DNA from: Petrolisthes cinctipes
Lineage: Eukaryota; Arthropoda; Malacostraca; Decapoda; Porcellanidae
Direction: 5' to 3'
NCBI GenBank assembly: GCA_033782935.1
Contig: JAWQEG010000412.1
Coordinates: 1,477,501 to 1,541,500 of the forward strand
DNA: 64,000 bases
Part shown: positions 46,650-59,815 of the stretch, one piece after another
Numbering within the stretch: the first letter of the stretch is position 1
Layout: each line of letters opens with the position of its first letter
Position numbers and translations under genes: made by a program
The notes under the pieces: generated by a model
What the model saw: only the letters and a program-made list of their open reading frames with translations
Told to the model about the DNA's origin: nothing
Databases searched by the model: none

Positions 46650-47950
46650 CCAAAATATCGAATTTTCGGGTGTTTTGAGCCTGAATTTGAGATATAAACG
46701 GGTACTGAAGATGCATGCACATATCGATTTTTTGGCACCTAAAACATCGATTTTGAGCATGTTTTGGACCTGTATTTTGAAAATACTCTAACACGGAGTA
46801 GGCATGTATAGATCGCTTCTGGGACCCCTAAATATCGAATTTTCGTGTGTTTTGGGCCTTAATTTGAGATATCGACTTTTTGGCACCTAAAATATCGATT
46901 TTTAGCATGTTTTTTGCCTATATTTTGAAAATATTCTAGCACTGAGTAGGCATGTACAGATTGCTTCTGGGACTCAAAAAAATTGAATTTTCGGGTGTTT
47001 ATGGCCAGAATTTGAGATATAAACGGGTACAGAAGATGCATGCACATATCGACTTTTGGGCACCTAAAAGATCGATTTCCAGTATGTTTTTGGCCAGTAT
47101 TTTGAAAATACTCTAACACGGAGTAGGCTTGTACAGATCGCTTCTGGGACCCCTAAATATCGAATTTTCGGGTGTTTTGGGCCTTAATTTGAGATATCGA
47201 CTTTTTGGCAACTAAAAGATCGATTTTTAGCATGTTTTTAGCCTATATTTTGAAAATATTCTAGCACTGAGTAGGCATGTACAGATTGCTTCTGGGACAC
47301 CAAAATATTGAATTTTCGGGTGTTTTGAGCCTGAATTTGAGATATAAACGGGTACAGAAGATACATGCACATCAATATTGACTTTGGGCATCTAAAATAT
47401 CGATTTTCAGCATGTTTTGGGCATGTATTTTGAAAATACTCTAACACGGAGTAGGCATGTACAGATCGCTTCTGGGACCCCAAAATATCGAATTTTCGGG
47501 TGTTTTGAGCCAGAATTAGGGATATAAACAGGTACTGAAGATGCATGCACATATCAATTTTTTGGCACCTAAAACATCGATTTTGAGCATGTTTTGGGCC
47601 TGTATTTTGAAAATACTCTAACACGGAGTATGTATAAATCACTTCTGGGACCCATAAATACCGAATTTTCGGGTGTTTTGGGCCTTAATTTGAGATATCG
47701 ACTTTTTGGCACCTGAAATATCGATTTTTAGCATGTTTTTAGCCTATATTTTGAAAATATTCAAGCACTGAGTAGGCATGTACAGATTGCTTCTGGGACC
47801 CCAAAATATTGAATTTTCGGGTGTTTAGGGCCAGAATTTGAGATATAAACGGATACAGAAGATGCATGCACATATCGACTTTTGGGCACCTAAAAGATCG
47901 ATTTTCAGTATGTATTTGGCCTGTATTTTGAAAATACTCTAACATGGAGT
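46650..47950 (+). repeat. 7929-bp-offset duplicated block, copy 1
   Basis: This segment reappears at about 54580-55880 at an offset of 7929 bp. Both copies share a 4-bp insertion giving ATGCACATCAATATTGAC (47369 and 55298), the variant GGGACTCAAAAAAATTGAA, and a truncated GGAGTATGTATAAATC. Confidence 0.83.
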
Positions 47951-50887
47951 AGGCATGTACAGATCGCTTCTGGGACCCCTAAATATCGAATTTTCGGGTG
48001 TTTTGGGACTGAATTTGAGATATCGACTTTTTGGCACCTAAAAGATCGATTTTTAGCATGTTTTTAGCCTATATTTTGAAAATATTCTAGCACTGAGTAG
48101 GCATGTACAGATCGCCTCTGGGACCCAAAAATATCGAATTTTCGGGTGTTTTGAGCCTGAATTTGAGATATAAACGAGTACGGAAGATGCATGCACATAT
48201 CGACTTTTGGGCACCTAAAATATCGATTTTGAGCATGTTTTGAGCCTATATTTTCAAAATACTCTAACACGGAGTAGGCATGTACAGATCGCTTTTGGGA
48301 CCCCTAAATATCGAAGTTTCGGGTGTTTTGGGACTGAATTTGAGATATCGACTTTCGGCACCTAAAATATCGATTTTCAGTATGTTTTTGGCCTGTATTT
48401 TGAAAATACTCTAACACGGAGTAGGCATGTACAGATCGCTTCTGGGACCCCAAAATATCGAATTTTCGGGTGTTTAGGGCCAGAATTTGAGATATAAACG
48501 GGTACAGAAGATGCATTCACATATCGACTTTTGGGCACCTAAAAGATCGATTTTCAGTATGTTTTTGGCCTGTTTTTTGAAAATACTCTAACACGGAGTA
48601 GGCATGTACAGATCACTTCTGGGACCCCTAAATATCGAATTTTCGGGTGTTTTGGGACTTAATTTGAGATATCGCCTTTACGCACCTAAAATATCGATTT
48701 TCAGTATGTTTTTGGCCTGTATTTTGAAAGTACTCAAACACGGAGTAAGCATGTACAGATCGCTTCTGGGACCCCAAAATATCGAATTTTCGGGTGTTTA
48801 GGGCTAGAATTTGAGATATAAACGGGTATAGAAGATGCATGCACATATCGACTTTTGGGCACCTAAAACATCGATTTTCAGTATGTTTTTGGCCTGTATT
48901 TTGAAAATACTCTAACACGTAGTAGGCATGTACAGATCGCTTCTGGGACCCCTAAATATCGAATTTTCGGGTGTTTTGGGCCTTAATATGAGATATCGAC
49001 TTTTTGGCACCTAAAATATCGATTTTTAGCATGTTTTTAGCCTATATTTTGAAAATATTCTAGCACTGAGTAGGCATGTACAGATTGCTTCTGGGACCCC
49101 AAAATATTGAATTTTCGGGTGTTTTGAGCCTGAATTTGAGATATAAACGGGTACAGAAGATACATGCACATATTGACTTTGGGCATCTAAAATATCGAAT
49201 TTCAGCATGTTTTGGGCATGTATTTTGAAAATACTCTCACACGGAGTAGGCATGTACAGATCGCTTCTGGGACCCCAAAATATCGAATTTTCGGGTGTTT
49301 TGAGCTTGAATTATAGATATAAACGAGTACAGAAGATGCATGCACATATCGACTTTTGGGCACCTAAAATATCGATTTTGAGCATGTTTTGAGCCTATAT
49401 TTTGAAAACATTCAAGCTCTGAGTAGGCATGTACAGATCGCTTCTGCGACCCAAAAATATCGAATTTTCGGGTGTTTTGAGCCTGAATTTGAGATATAAA
49501 CGGGTACTGAAGATACATGCACATATCGACTTTTGGGCACCTAAAACATCGATTTTGAGCATGTTTTGGGCCTGTATTTTGTAAATACTCTAACACGGAG
49601 TAGGCATGTACAGATCGCTTCTGGGACCACATAATATCAAATTTTCGGGTTTTTTGGGCCTGAATTTGAGATATCGCCTTTACGCACCTAAAATATCGAT
49701 TTTTAGAATGTTTTGAGTCTATATTTTGAAAATATTCTAGCACTGAGTAGGCATGTACAGATTGCTTCTGGGACCCCAAAATATTGAATTTTCGGGTGTT
49801 TTGAACCTGAATTTGATATATAAACGGAGACAGAAGATACATGCACATATTGACTTTGGGCATCTAAAATATCGATTTTCAGCATGTTTTGGGCCTGTAT
49901 TTTGAAAATACTCTAACACGGAGTAGGCATGTACAGATCGCTTCTGGGACCCCAAAATATTTTATTTTCGGGTGTTTTGAGCCTGAATTTGAGATATAAA
50001 CGGGTACTGAAGATGCATACACATATCGATTTTTTGGCACCTAAAATATCGATTTTGAGCATGTTTTGGGCCTGTATTTTGAAAACATTCTAGCTCTGAG
50101 TAGGCATGTACAGATCGCTTCTGGGACCCAAAAATATCGAATTTTCGGGTGTTTAGGGCCAGAATTTGAGATATAAACGGGTACAGAAGATGCATGCACA
50201 TATCGACTTTTGGGCACCTAAAAGATCGATTTTCAGTATGTTTTTGGCCTCTATTTTAAAAATACTCTAACACGGAGTAGGCATGTACAGATCGCTTCTG
50301 GTACCCCTAAATATCGAATTTTCGGGTGTTTTGGGACTGAATTTGAGATATCGACTTTTTGGCACCTAAAATATCGATTTTTAAGCATGTTTTTAGCCTA
50401 TATTTTTAAAATATTCTAGCACTGATTAGGCATGTACAGATCGCTTCTGGGACCCCAAAATTTCGAATTTTTGGGTGTTTTGGGACTTTATTTGAGATAT
50501 CGCCTCTACGCACCTAAAATATCGATTTTCAGTATGTTTTTTGCCTGTATTTTGAAAATACTCTAACACGGAGTAGGCATGTACAGATCGCTTCTGGGAC
50601 CCCAAAATATCGAATTTTTGAGTGTTTAGGGCCAGAATTTGAGATATAAACGGGTACAGATGATGCATGCACATATCGACTTTTGGGCACCTAAAACATC
50701 GATTTTCAGTATGTTTTTGGCCTGTATTTTGAAAATACTCTAACACGGAGTAGGCATGTACAGATCGCTTCTGGGACCCCTAAATATCGAATTTTCGGGT
50801 GTTTTGTGCTTTAATTTGAGATATCGACTTTTTGGCACCTAAAATATCGATTTTGAGCATGTTTTTAGCCTATATTTTGAAAATATT

Positions 50888-53800
50888 CTAGCACTGAGTA
50901 GGCATGTACAGATTGCTTCTGGGACCCCAAAATATTGAATTTTCGGGTGTTTTGAGCCTGAATTTGAGATATAAACGGGTACAGAAGATACATGCACATA
51001 TTGACTTTGGGCATCTAAAATATCGATTTTCAGTATGTTTTGGGCATGTATTTTGAAAATACTCTAACACGGAGTAGGCATGTACAGATCGCTTCTGGGA
51101 CCCCAAAATATCGAATTTTCGGGTGTTTTGAGCCAGAATTAGGGATATAAACAGGTACTGAAGATGCATGCACATATCAATTTTTTGGCACCTAAAACAT
51201 CGATTTTGACCATGTTTTGGGCCTGTATTTTGAAAATACTCTAACACGGAGTATGTATAAATCACTTCTGGGACCCATAAATATCGAATTTTCGGGTGTT
51301 TTGGGCCTTAATTTGAGATATTGACTTTTTGGCAACTGAAATATCGATTTTTAGCATGTTTTTAGCCTATATTTTGAAAATATTCAAGCACTGAGTAGGC
51401 ATGTACAGATTGCTTCTGGGACCCCAAAATATTGAATTTTCGGGTGTTTAGGGCCAGAATTTGAGATATAAACGGATACAGAAGATGCATGCACATATCG
51501 ACTTTTGGGCACCTAAAAGATCGATTTTCAGTATGTATTTGGCCTGTATTTTGAAAATACTCTAACATGGAGTAGGCATGTACAGATCGCTTCTGGGACC
51601 CCAAAATATTTTATTTTCGGGTGTTTTGAGCCTGAATTTGAGATATAAACGGGTACTGAAGATGCATGCACATATCGATTTTTTGGCACCTAAAATATCG
51701 ATTTTGAGCATGTTTTGGGCCTGTATTTTGAAAACATTCTAGCTCTGAGTAGGCATGTACAGATCGCTTCTGGGACCCCAAAATTTCGAATTTTCGGGTG
51801 TTTTGGGACTTTATTTGAGATATCGCCTCTACGCACCTAAAATATCGATTTTCAGTATGTTTTTTGCCTGTATTTTGAAAATACTCTAACACGGAGTAGG
51901 CATGTACAGATCGCTTCTGGGACCCCAAAATATCGAATTTTTGAGTGTTTAGGGCCAGAATTTGAGATATAAACGGGTACAGATGATGCATGCACATATC
52001 GACTTTTGGGCACCTAAAACATCGATTTTCAGTATGTTTTTGGCCTGTATTTTGAAAATACTCTAACACGGAGTAGGCATGTACAGATCGCTTCTGGGAC
52101 CCCTAAATATCGAATTTTCGGGTGTTTTGTGCCTTAATTTGAGATATCGACTTTTTGGCACCTAAAATATCGATTTTTAGCATGTTTTTAGCCTATATTT
52201 TGAAAATATTCAAGCACTGAGTAGGCATGTACAGATTGCTTCTGGGACCCCAAAATATTGAATTTTCGGGTGTTTAGGGCCAGAATTTGAGATATAAACG
52301 GATACAGAAGATGCATGCACATATCGACTTTTGGGCACCTAAAAGATCGATTTTCAGTATGTATTTGGCCTGTATTTTGAAAATACTCTAACATGGAGTA
52401 GGCATGTACAGATCGCTTCTGGGACCCCAAAATATTTTATTTTCGGGTGTTTTGAGCCTGAATTTGAGATATAAACGGGTACTGAAGATGCATGCACATA
52501 TCGATTTTTTGGCACCTAAAATATCGATTTTGAGCATGTTTTGGGCCTGTATTTTGAAAACATTCTAGCTCTGAGTAGGCATGTACAGATCGCTTCTGGG
52601 ACCCCAAAATTTCGAATTTTCGGGTGTTTTGGGACTTTATTTGAGATATCGCCTCTATGCACCTAAAATATCGATTTTCAGTATGTTTTTTGCCTGTATT
52701 TTGAAAATACTCTAACACGGAGTAGGCATGTACAGATCGCTTCTGGGACCCCAAAATATCGAATTTTTGAGTGTTTAGGGCCAGAATTTGAGATATAAAC
52801 GGGTACAGATGATGCATGCACATATCGACTTTTGGGCACCTATAACATCGATTTTCAGTATGTTTTTGGCCTGTATTTTGAAAATACTCTAACACGGAGT
52901 AGGCATGTACAGATCGCTTCTGGGACCCCTAAATATCGAATTTTCGGGTGTTTTGTGCCTTAATTTGAGATATCGACTTTTTGGCACCTAAAATATCGAT
53001 TTTTAGCATGTTTATAGCCTATATTTTGAAAATATTCTAGCACTGAGTAGGCATGTACAGATTGCTTCTGGGACCCCAAAATATTGATTTTTCGGGTGTT
53101 TTGAGCCTAAATTTGAGATATAAACGGGTACAGAAGATACATGCACATATTGACTTTGGGCATCTAAAATATTGATTTTCAGCATGTTTTGGGCATGTAT
53201 TTTGAAAATACTCTAACACGGAGTAGGCATGTACAGATCGCTTCTGGGACCCCAAAATATCGAATTTTCGGGTGTTTTGAGCCTGAATTTGAGATATAAA
53301 TGGGTACTGAAGATGCATGCACATATCGATTTTTTGGCACCTAAAACATCGATTTTGAGCATGTTTTGGGCCTGTATTTTGAAAATACTCTAACATGGTG
53401 TAGTCATGTATAGATCGCTTCTGGGACCACAAAATATCGAATTTTCGGGTGTTTTGAGCCTGAATTTGAGATATAAACGGGTACTGAAGATGCAGGCACA
53501 TATCGACTTTTGGGCACCAAAAATATCGATTTTTAGCATATTTTGAGCCTATATTTTGAAAACATTCTAGCACTGAATAGGCATGTACAGATCGCTTCTG
53601 GGACCAAAAAATATCGAATTTTCGGGTGTTTAGGGCCAGAATTTGAGATATAAACGGGTACAGAAGATGCAGGCACATATCGACTTTTGGGCACCTAAAA
53701 GATCGATTTTCAGTATGTTTTTGGCCTGTATTTTGAAAATACTCTAACACGGAGTAGGCATGTACAGATCGCTTCTGCAACCCCTAAATATCGAATTTTC

Positions 53801-54110
53801 GGGTGTTTTGGGACTTAATTTGAGATATCGCCTTTACGCACCTAAAATATCGATTTTCAGTATGTTTTGGGCATGTATTTTGAAAATGCTCTAACACGAA
53901 GTAGACATGTACAGATCGCTTCTGGGACCCCAAAATATCGAATTTTCGGGTGTTTTGAGCTTGAATTTGAGTTATAAACGGGTAATGAAGATGTATGCAC
54001 ATATCGATTTTTTGGCACCTAAAGCATCTATTTTGAGCATGTTTTGGGCCTGTATTTTGAAAATACTCTAACACGGAGTAGGCATGTATAGATCGCTTCT
54101 GGGACCCCTA
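50888..54110 (+). repeat. 4306-bp-offset block, copy 1
   Basis: Large block containing the 826-bp pentamer pair and its right neighbours (53037-54.1 kb). It recurs at about 55190-58415. The offset is 4306 bp after a 4-bp insertion near 55301 and 4302 bp before it. Confidence 0.82.
51362..53013 (+). repeat. 826-bp pentamer, two tandem copies (inside 4306-bp block, copy 1)
   Basis: Units start at 51362 and 52188, 826 bp apart. Each fits three long plus two short monomers. Both contain AACATGGAGTAGG, a CAAAATATTTTATTTTCGG monomer and a CCCCAAAATTTCGAATTTT monomer. Confidence 0.85.
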
Positions 54111-55189
54111 AATATCGAATTTTCGGGTGTTTTGGGCCTTAATTTGAGATATCGACTTTTTGGCACCTAAAACATCGATTTTCAGTATGTTTTTGGCCTG
54201 TATTTTGAAAATACTCTAACACGGAGTAGGCATGTACAGATCGCTTCTGGGACCCCTAAATATCGAATTTTCGGGTGTTTTGTGCCTTAATTTGAGATAT
54301 CGACTTTTTGGCACCTAAAATATCGATTTTGAGCATGTTTTTAGCCTATATTTTGAAAATATTCTAGCACTGAGTAGGCATGTACAGATTGCTTCTGGGA
54401 CCCCAAAATATTGAATTTTCGGGTGTTTTGAGCCTGAATTTGAGATATAAACGGGTACAGAAGATACATGCACATATTGACTTTGGGCATCTAAAATATC
54501 GATTTTCAGTATGTTTTGGGCATGTATTTTGAAAATACTCTAACACGGAGTAGGCATGTACAGATCGCTTCTGGGACCCCAAAATATCGAATTTTCGGGT
54601 GTTTTGAGCCTGAATTTGAGATATAAACGGGTACTGAAGATGCATGCACATATCGATTTTTTGGCACCTAAAACATCGATTTTGAGCATGTTTTGGACCT
54701 GTATTTTGAAAATACTCTAACACGGAGTAGGCATGTATAGATCGCTTCTGGGACCCCTAAATATCGAATTTTCGTGTGTTTTGGGCCTTAATTTGAGATA
54801 TCGACTTTTTGGCACCTAAAATATCGATTTTTAGCATGTTTTTAGCCTATATTTTGAAAATATTCTAGCACTGAGTAGGCATGTACAGATTGCTTCTGGG
54901 ACTCAAAAAAATTGAATTTTCGGGTGTTTATGGCCAGAATTTGAGATATAAACGGGTACAGAAGATGCATGCACATATCGACTTTTGGGCACCTAAAAGA
55001 TCGATTTCCAGTATGTTTTTGGCCTGTATTTTGAAAATACTCTAACACGGAGTAGGCTTGTACAGATCGCTTCTGGGACCCCTAAATATCGAATTTTCGG
55101 GTGTTTTGGGCCTTAATTTGAGATATCGACTTTTTGGCAACTAAATGATCGATTTTTAGCATGTTTTTAGCCTATATTTTGAAAATATT

Positions 55190-58100
55190 CTAGCACTGAG
55201 TAGGCATGTACAGATTGCTTCTGGGACACCAAAATATTGAATTTTCGGGTGTTTTGAGCCTGAATTTGAGATATAAACGGGTACAGAAGATACATGCACA
55301 TCAATATTGACTTTGGGCATCTAAAATATCGATTTTCAGCATGTTTTGGGCATGTATTTTGAAAATACTCTAACACGGAGTAGGCATGTACAGATCGCTT
55401 CTGGGACCCCAAAATATCGAATTTTCGGGTGTTTTGAGCCAGAATTAGGGATATAAACAGGTACTGAAGATGCATGCACATATCAATTTTTTGGCACCTA
55501 AAACATCGATTTTGACCATGTTTTGGGCCTGTATTTTGAAAATACTCTAACACGGAGTATGTATAAATCACTTCTGGGACCCATAAATATCGAATTTTCG
55601 GGTGTTTTGGGCCTTAATTTGAGATATTGACTTTTTGGCACCTGAAATATCGATTTTTAGCATGTTTTTAGCCTATATTTTGAAAATATTCAAGCACTGA
55701 GTAGGCATGTACAGATTGCTTCTGGGACCCCAAAATATTGAATTTTCGGGTGTTTAGGGCCAGAATTTGAGATATAAACGGATACAGAAGATGCATGCAC
55801 ATATCGACTTTTGGGCACCTAAAAGATCGATTTTCAGTATGTATTTGGCCTGTATTTTGAAAATACTCTAACATGGAGTAGGCATGTACAGATCGCTTCT
55901 GGGACCCCAAAATATTTTATTTTCGGGTGTTTTGAGCCTGAATTTGAGATATAAACGGGTACTGAAGATGCATGCACATATCGATTTTTTGGCACCTAAA
56001 ATATCGATTTTGAGCATGTTTTGGGCCTGTATTTTGAAAACATTCTAGCTCTGAGTAGGCATGTACAGATCGCTTCTGGGACCCCAAAATTTCGAATTTT
56101 CGAGTGTTTTGGGACTTTATTTGAGATATCGCCTCTACGCACCTAAAATATCGATTTTCAGTATGTTTTTTGCCTGTATTTTGAAAATACTCTAACACGG
56201 AGTAGGCATGTACAGATCGCTTCTGGGACCCCAAAATATCGAATTTTTGAGTGTTTAGGGCCAGAATTTGAGATATAAACGGGTACAGATGATGCATGCA
56301 CATATCGACTTTTGGGCACCTAAAACATCGATTTTCAGTATGTTTTTGGCCTGTATTTTGAAAATACTCTAACACGGAGTAGGCATGTACAGATCGCTTC
56401 TGGGACCCCTAAATATCGAGTTTTCGGGTGTTTTGGGCCTTAATTTGAGATATCGACTTTTTGGCACCTAAAATATCGATTTTTAGCATGTTTTTAGCCT
56501 ATATTTTGAAAATATTCAAGCACTGAGTAGGCATGTACAGATTGCTTCTGGGACCCCAAAATATTGAATTTTCGGGTGTTTAGGGCCAGAATTTGAGATA
56601 TAAACGGATACAGAAGATGCATGCACATATCGACTTTTGGGCACCTAAAAGATCGATTTTCAGTATGTATTTGGCCTGTATTTTGAAAATACTCTAACAT
56701 GGAGTAGGCATGTACAGATCGCTTCTGGGACCCCAAAATATTTTATTTTCGGGTGTTTTGAGCCTGAATTTGAGATATAAACGGGTACTGAAGATGCATG
56801 CACATATCGATTTTTTGGCACCTAAAATATCGATTTTGAGCATGTTTTGGGCCTGTATTTTGAAAACATTCTAGCTCTGAGTAGGCATGTACAGATCGCT
56901 TCTGGGACCCCAAAATTTCGAATTTTCGGGTGTTTTGGGACTTTATTTGAGATATCGCCTCTACGCACCTAAAATATCGATTTTCAGTATGTTTTTTGCC
57001 TGTATTTTGAAAATACTCTAACACGGAGTAGGCATGTACAGATCGCTTCTGGGACCCCAAAATATCTAATTTTTGAGTGTTTAGGGCCAGAATTTGAGAT
57101 ATAAACGGGTACAGATGATGCATGCACATATCGACTTTTGGGCACCTATAACATCGATTTTCAGTATGTTTTTGGCCTGTATTTTGAAAATACTCTAACA
57201 CGGAGTAGGCATGTACAGATCGCTTCTGGGACCCCTAAATATCGAATTTTCGGGTGTTTTGTGCCTTAATTTGAGATATCGACTTTTTGGCACCTAAAAT
57301 ATCGATTTTTAGCATGTTTATAGCCTATATTTTGAAAATATTCTAGCACTGAGTAGGCATGTACAGATTGCTTCTGGGACCCCAAAATATTGATTTTTCG
57401 GGTGTTTTGAGCCTGAATTTGAGATATAAACGGGTACAGAAGATACATGCACATATTGACTTTGGGCATCTAAAATATTGATTTTCAGCATGTTTTGGGC
57501 ATGTATTTTGAAAATACTCTAACACGGAGTAGGCATGTACAGATCGCTTCTGGGACCCCAAAATATCGAATTTTCGGGTGTTTTGAGCCTGAATTTGAGA
57601 TATAAATGGGTACTGAAGATGCATGCACATATCGATTTTTTGGCACCTAAAACATCGATTTTGAGCATGTTTTGGGACTGTATTTTGAAAATACTCTAAC
57701 ACAGTGTAGTCATGTATAGATCGCTTCTGGGACCCCAAAATATCGAATTTTCGGGTGTTTTGAGCCTGAATTTGAGATATAAACGGGTACTGAAGATGCA
57801 GGCACATATCGACTTTTGGGCACCAAAAATATCGATTTTTAGCATATTTTGAGCCTATATTTTGAAAACATTCTAGCACTGAATAGGCATGTACAGATCG
57901 CTTCTGGGACCAAAAAATATCGAATTTTCGGGTGTTTAGGGCCAGAATTTGAGATATAAACGGGTACAGAAGATGCAGGCACATATCGACTTTTGGGCAC
58001 CTAAAAGATCGATTTTCAGTATGTTTTTGGCCTGTATTTTGAAAATACTCTAACACGGAGTAGGCATGTACAGATCGCTTCTGCAACCCCTAAATATCGA

Positions 58101-58415
58101 ATTTTCGGGTGTTTTGGGACTTAATTTGAGATATCGCCTTTACGCACCTAAAATATCGATTTTCAGTATGTTTTGGGCATGTATTTTGAAAATGCTCTAA
58201 CACGAAGTAGACATGTACAGATCGCTTCTGGGACCCCAAAATATCGAATTTTCGGGTGTTTTGAGCTTGAATTTGAGTTATAAACGGGTAATGAAGATGT
58301 ATGCACATATCGATTTTTTTGGCACCTAAAACATCTATTTTGAGCATGTTTTGGGCCTGTATTTTGAAAATACTCTAACACGGAGTAGGCATGTATAGAT
58401 CGCTTCTGGGACCCC
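55190..58415 (+). repeat. 4306-bp-offset block, copy 2
   Basis: Second copy of the 50888-54110 block. It has the 4-bp CAAT-type insertion near 55301, shared with 47.37 kb, and one extra T in the T-run at about 58314. Its left end overlaps the second copy of the 7929-bp-offset block, so this region is a mosaic of two duplication events. Confidence 0.82.
55668..57319 (+). repeat. 826-bp pentamer, two tandem copies (inside 4306-bp block, copy 2)
   Basis: Units start at 55668 and 56494, 826 bp apart, and match 51362 and 52188 at an offset of 4306 bp. Private changes preserved across the offset, for example the CACCTATAACATCG variant at 52840 and 57146, show the pair of pentamers was duplicated as one block. 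Confidence 0.85.
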
Positions 58416-59815
58416 TAAATATCGAATTTTCGGGTGTTTTGGGCCTTAATTTGAGATATCGACTTTTTGGCACCTAAAAGATCGATTTTTAGCATGTTTT
58501 TAGCCTATATTTTGAAAATATTCTAGCACTGAGTAGGCATGTACAGATCGCTTCTGGGACCCCAAAATATCGAATTTTCGGGTGTTTTGAGCTTGAATTT
58601 GAGATATAAACTAATACAGACGATGCATGCACATATCGTCTTTTGGGCACCTAAAAGATCGATTTTCAGTATGTTTTTAGCCTGTATTTTGAAAATACTC
58701 TAACACGGAGTAGGCATGTACAGATCGCTTCTGGGACCCCTAAATATCGAATTTTCGGGTGTTTTGGGACTTAATTTGAGATATCGCTTTTACGCACCTA
58801 AAATATCGATTTTCAGTATGTTTTTGGCCTGTATTTTGAAAATACTCTAACACGGAGTAGGCATGTACAGATCGCTTCTGGGACCCCAAAATATCGAATT
58901 TTCGGGTGTTAAGGGACAAAATTTGAGATATAAACGGGTACAGAAGATGCATGCACATATCGACTTTTGGGCACCTAAAACATCGATTTTCAGTATGTTT
59001 TTGGCCTGTATTTTGAAAATACTCTAACACGGAGTAGGCATGTACAGATCGATTCTGGGACCCCTAAATATCGAATTTTCGGGTGTTTTGGGCCTTAATT
59101 TGAGATATCGACTTTTTGGCACCTAAAATATCGATTTTTAGCATGTTTTTAGCCTATATTTTGAAATTATTCTAGCACTGAGTAGGCATGTACAGATTGC
59201 TTCTGGGACCCCAAAATATTGAATTTTCGGGTATTTTGAGCCTGAATTTGAGATATAAACGGGTACAGAAGATACATGCACATATTGACTTTGGGCATCT
59301 AAAATATCGATTATCATCATGTTTTGGGCATGTATTTTGAAAATACTCTAACACGGAGTAGGCATGTACAGATCGCTTCTGGGACCCCAAAATATCGAAT
59401 TTTCGGGTGTTTTGAGCTTGAATTTGCGATATAAACGAGTACAGAAGATGCATGCACATATCGACTTATGGGCACCTAAAATATCGATTTTGAGCATGTT
59501 ATGAGCCTATATTTTGAAAACATTCTAGCTCTGAGTAGGCATGTACAGATCGCTTCTGGGACCCCAAAATATCGAATTTTCGGGTGTTTACGGCCAGAAT
59601 TTGAGATATAAACGGGTACAGAAGATGCATGCACATATCGACTTTAGGGCACCTAAAAGATCGATTTTCAGTATGTTTTTGGCCTGCATTTTGAAAATAC
59701 TCTAACACGGAGTAGGCATGTACAGATCGCTTCTGGGACCCCTAAATATCGATGTTTCGAGTGTTTTGGGACTTAATTTGAGATATCGAATTTTTGGCAC
59801 CTAAAATATCGATTT

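Noticed and set aside
53037..53780. Long minus-strand frame of 247 codons with repeated Cys-containing peptides, and over a hundred similar frames
   Set aside because: They are satellite monomers read through. Several frames are open in the same DNA, frames start and stop with monomer length changes, and there is no domain, splice structure or promoter.
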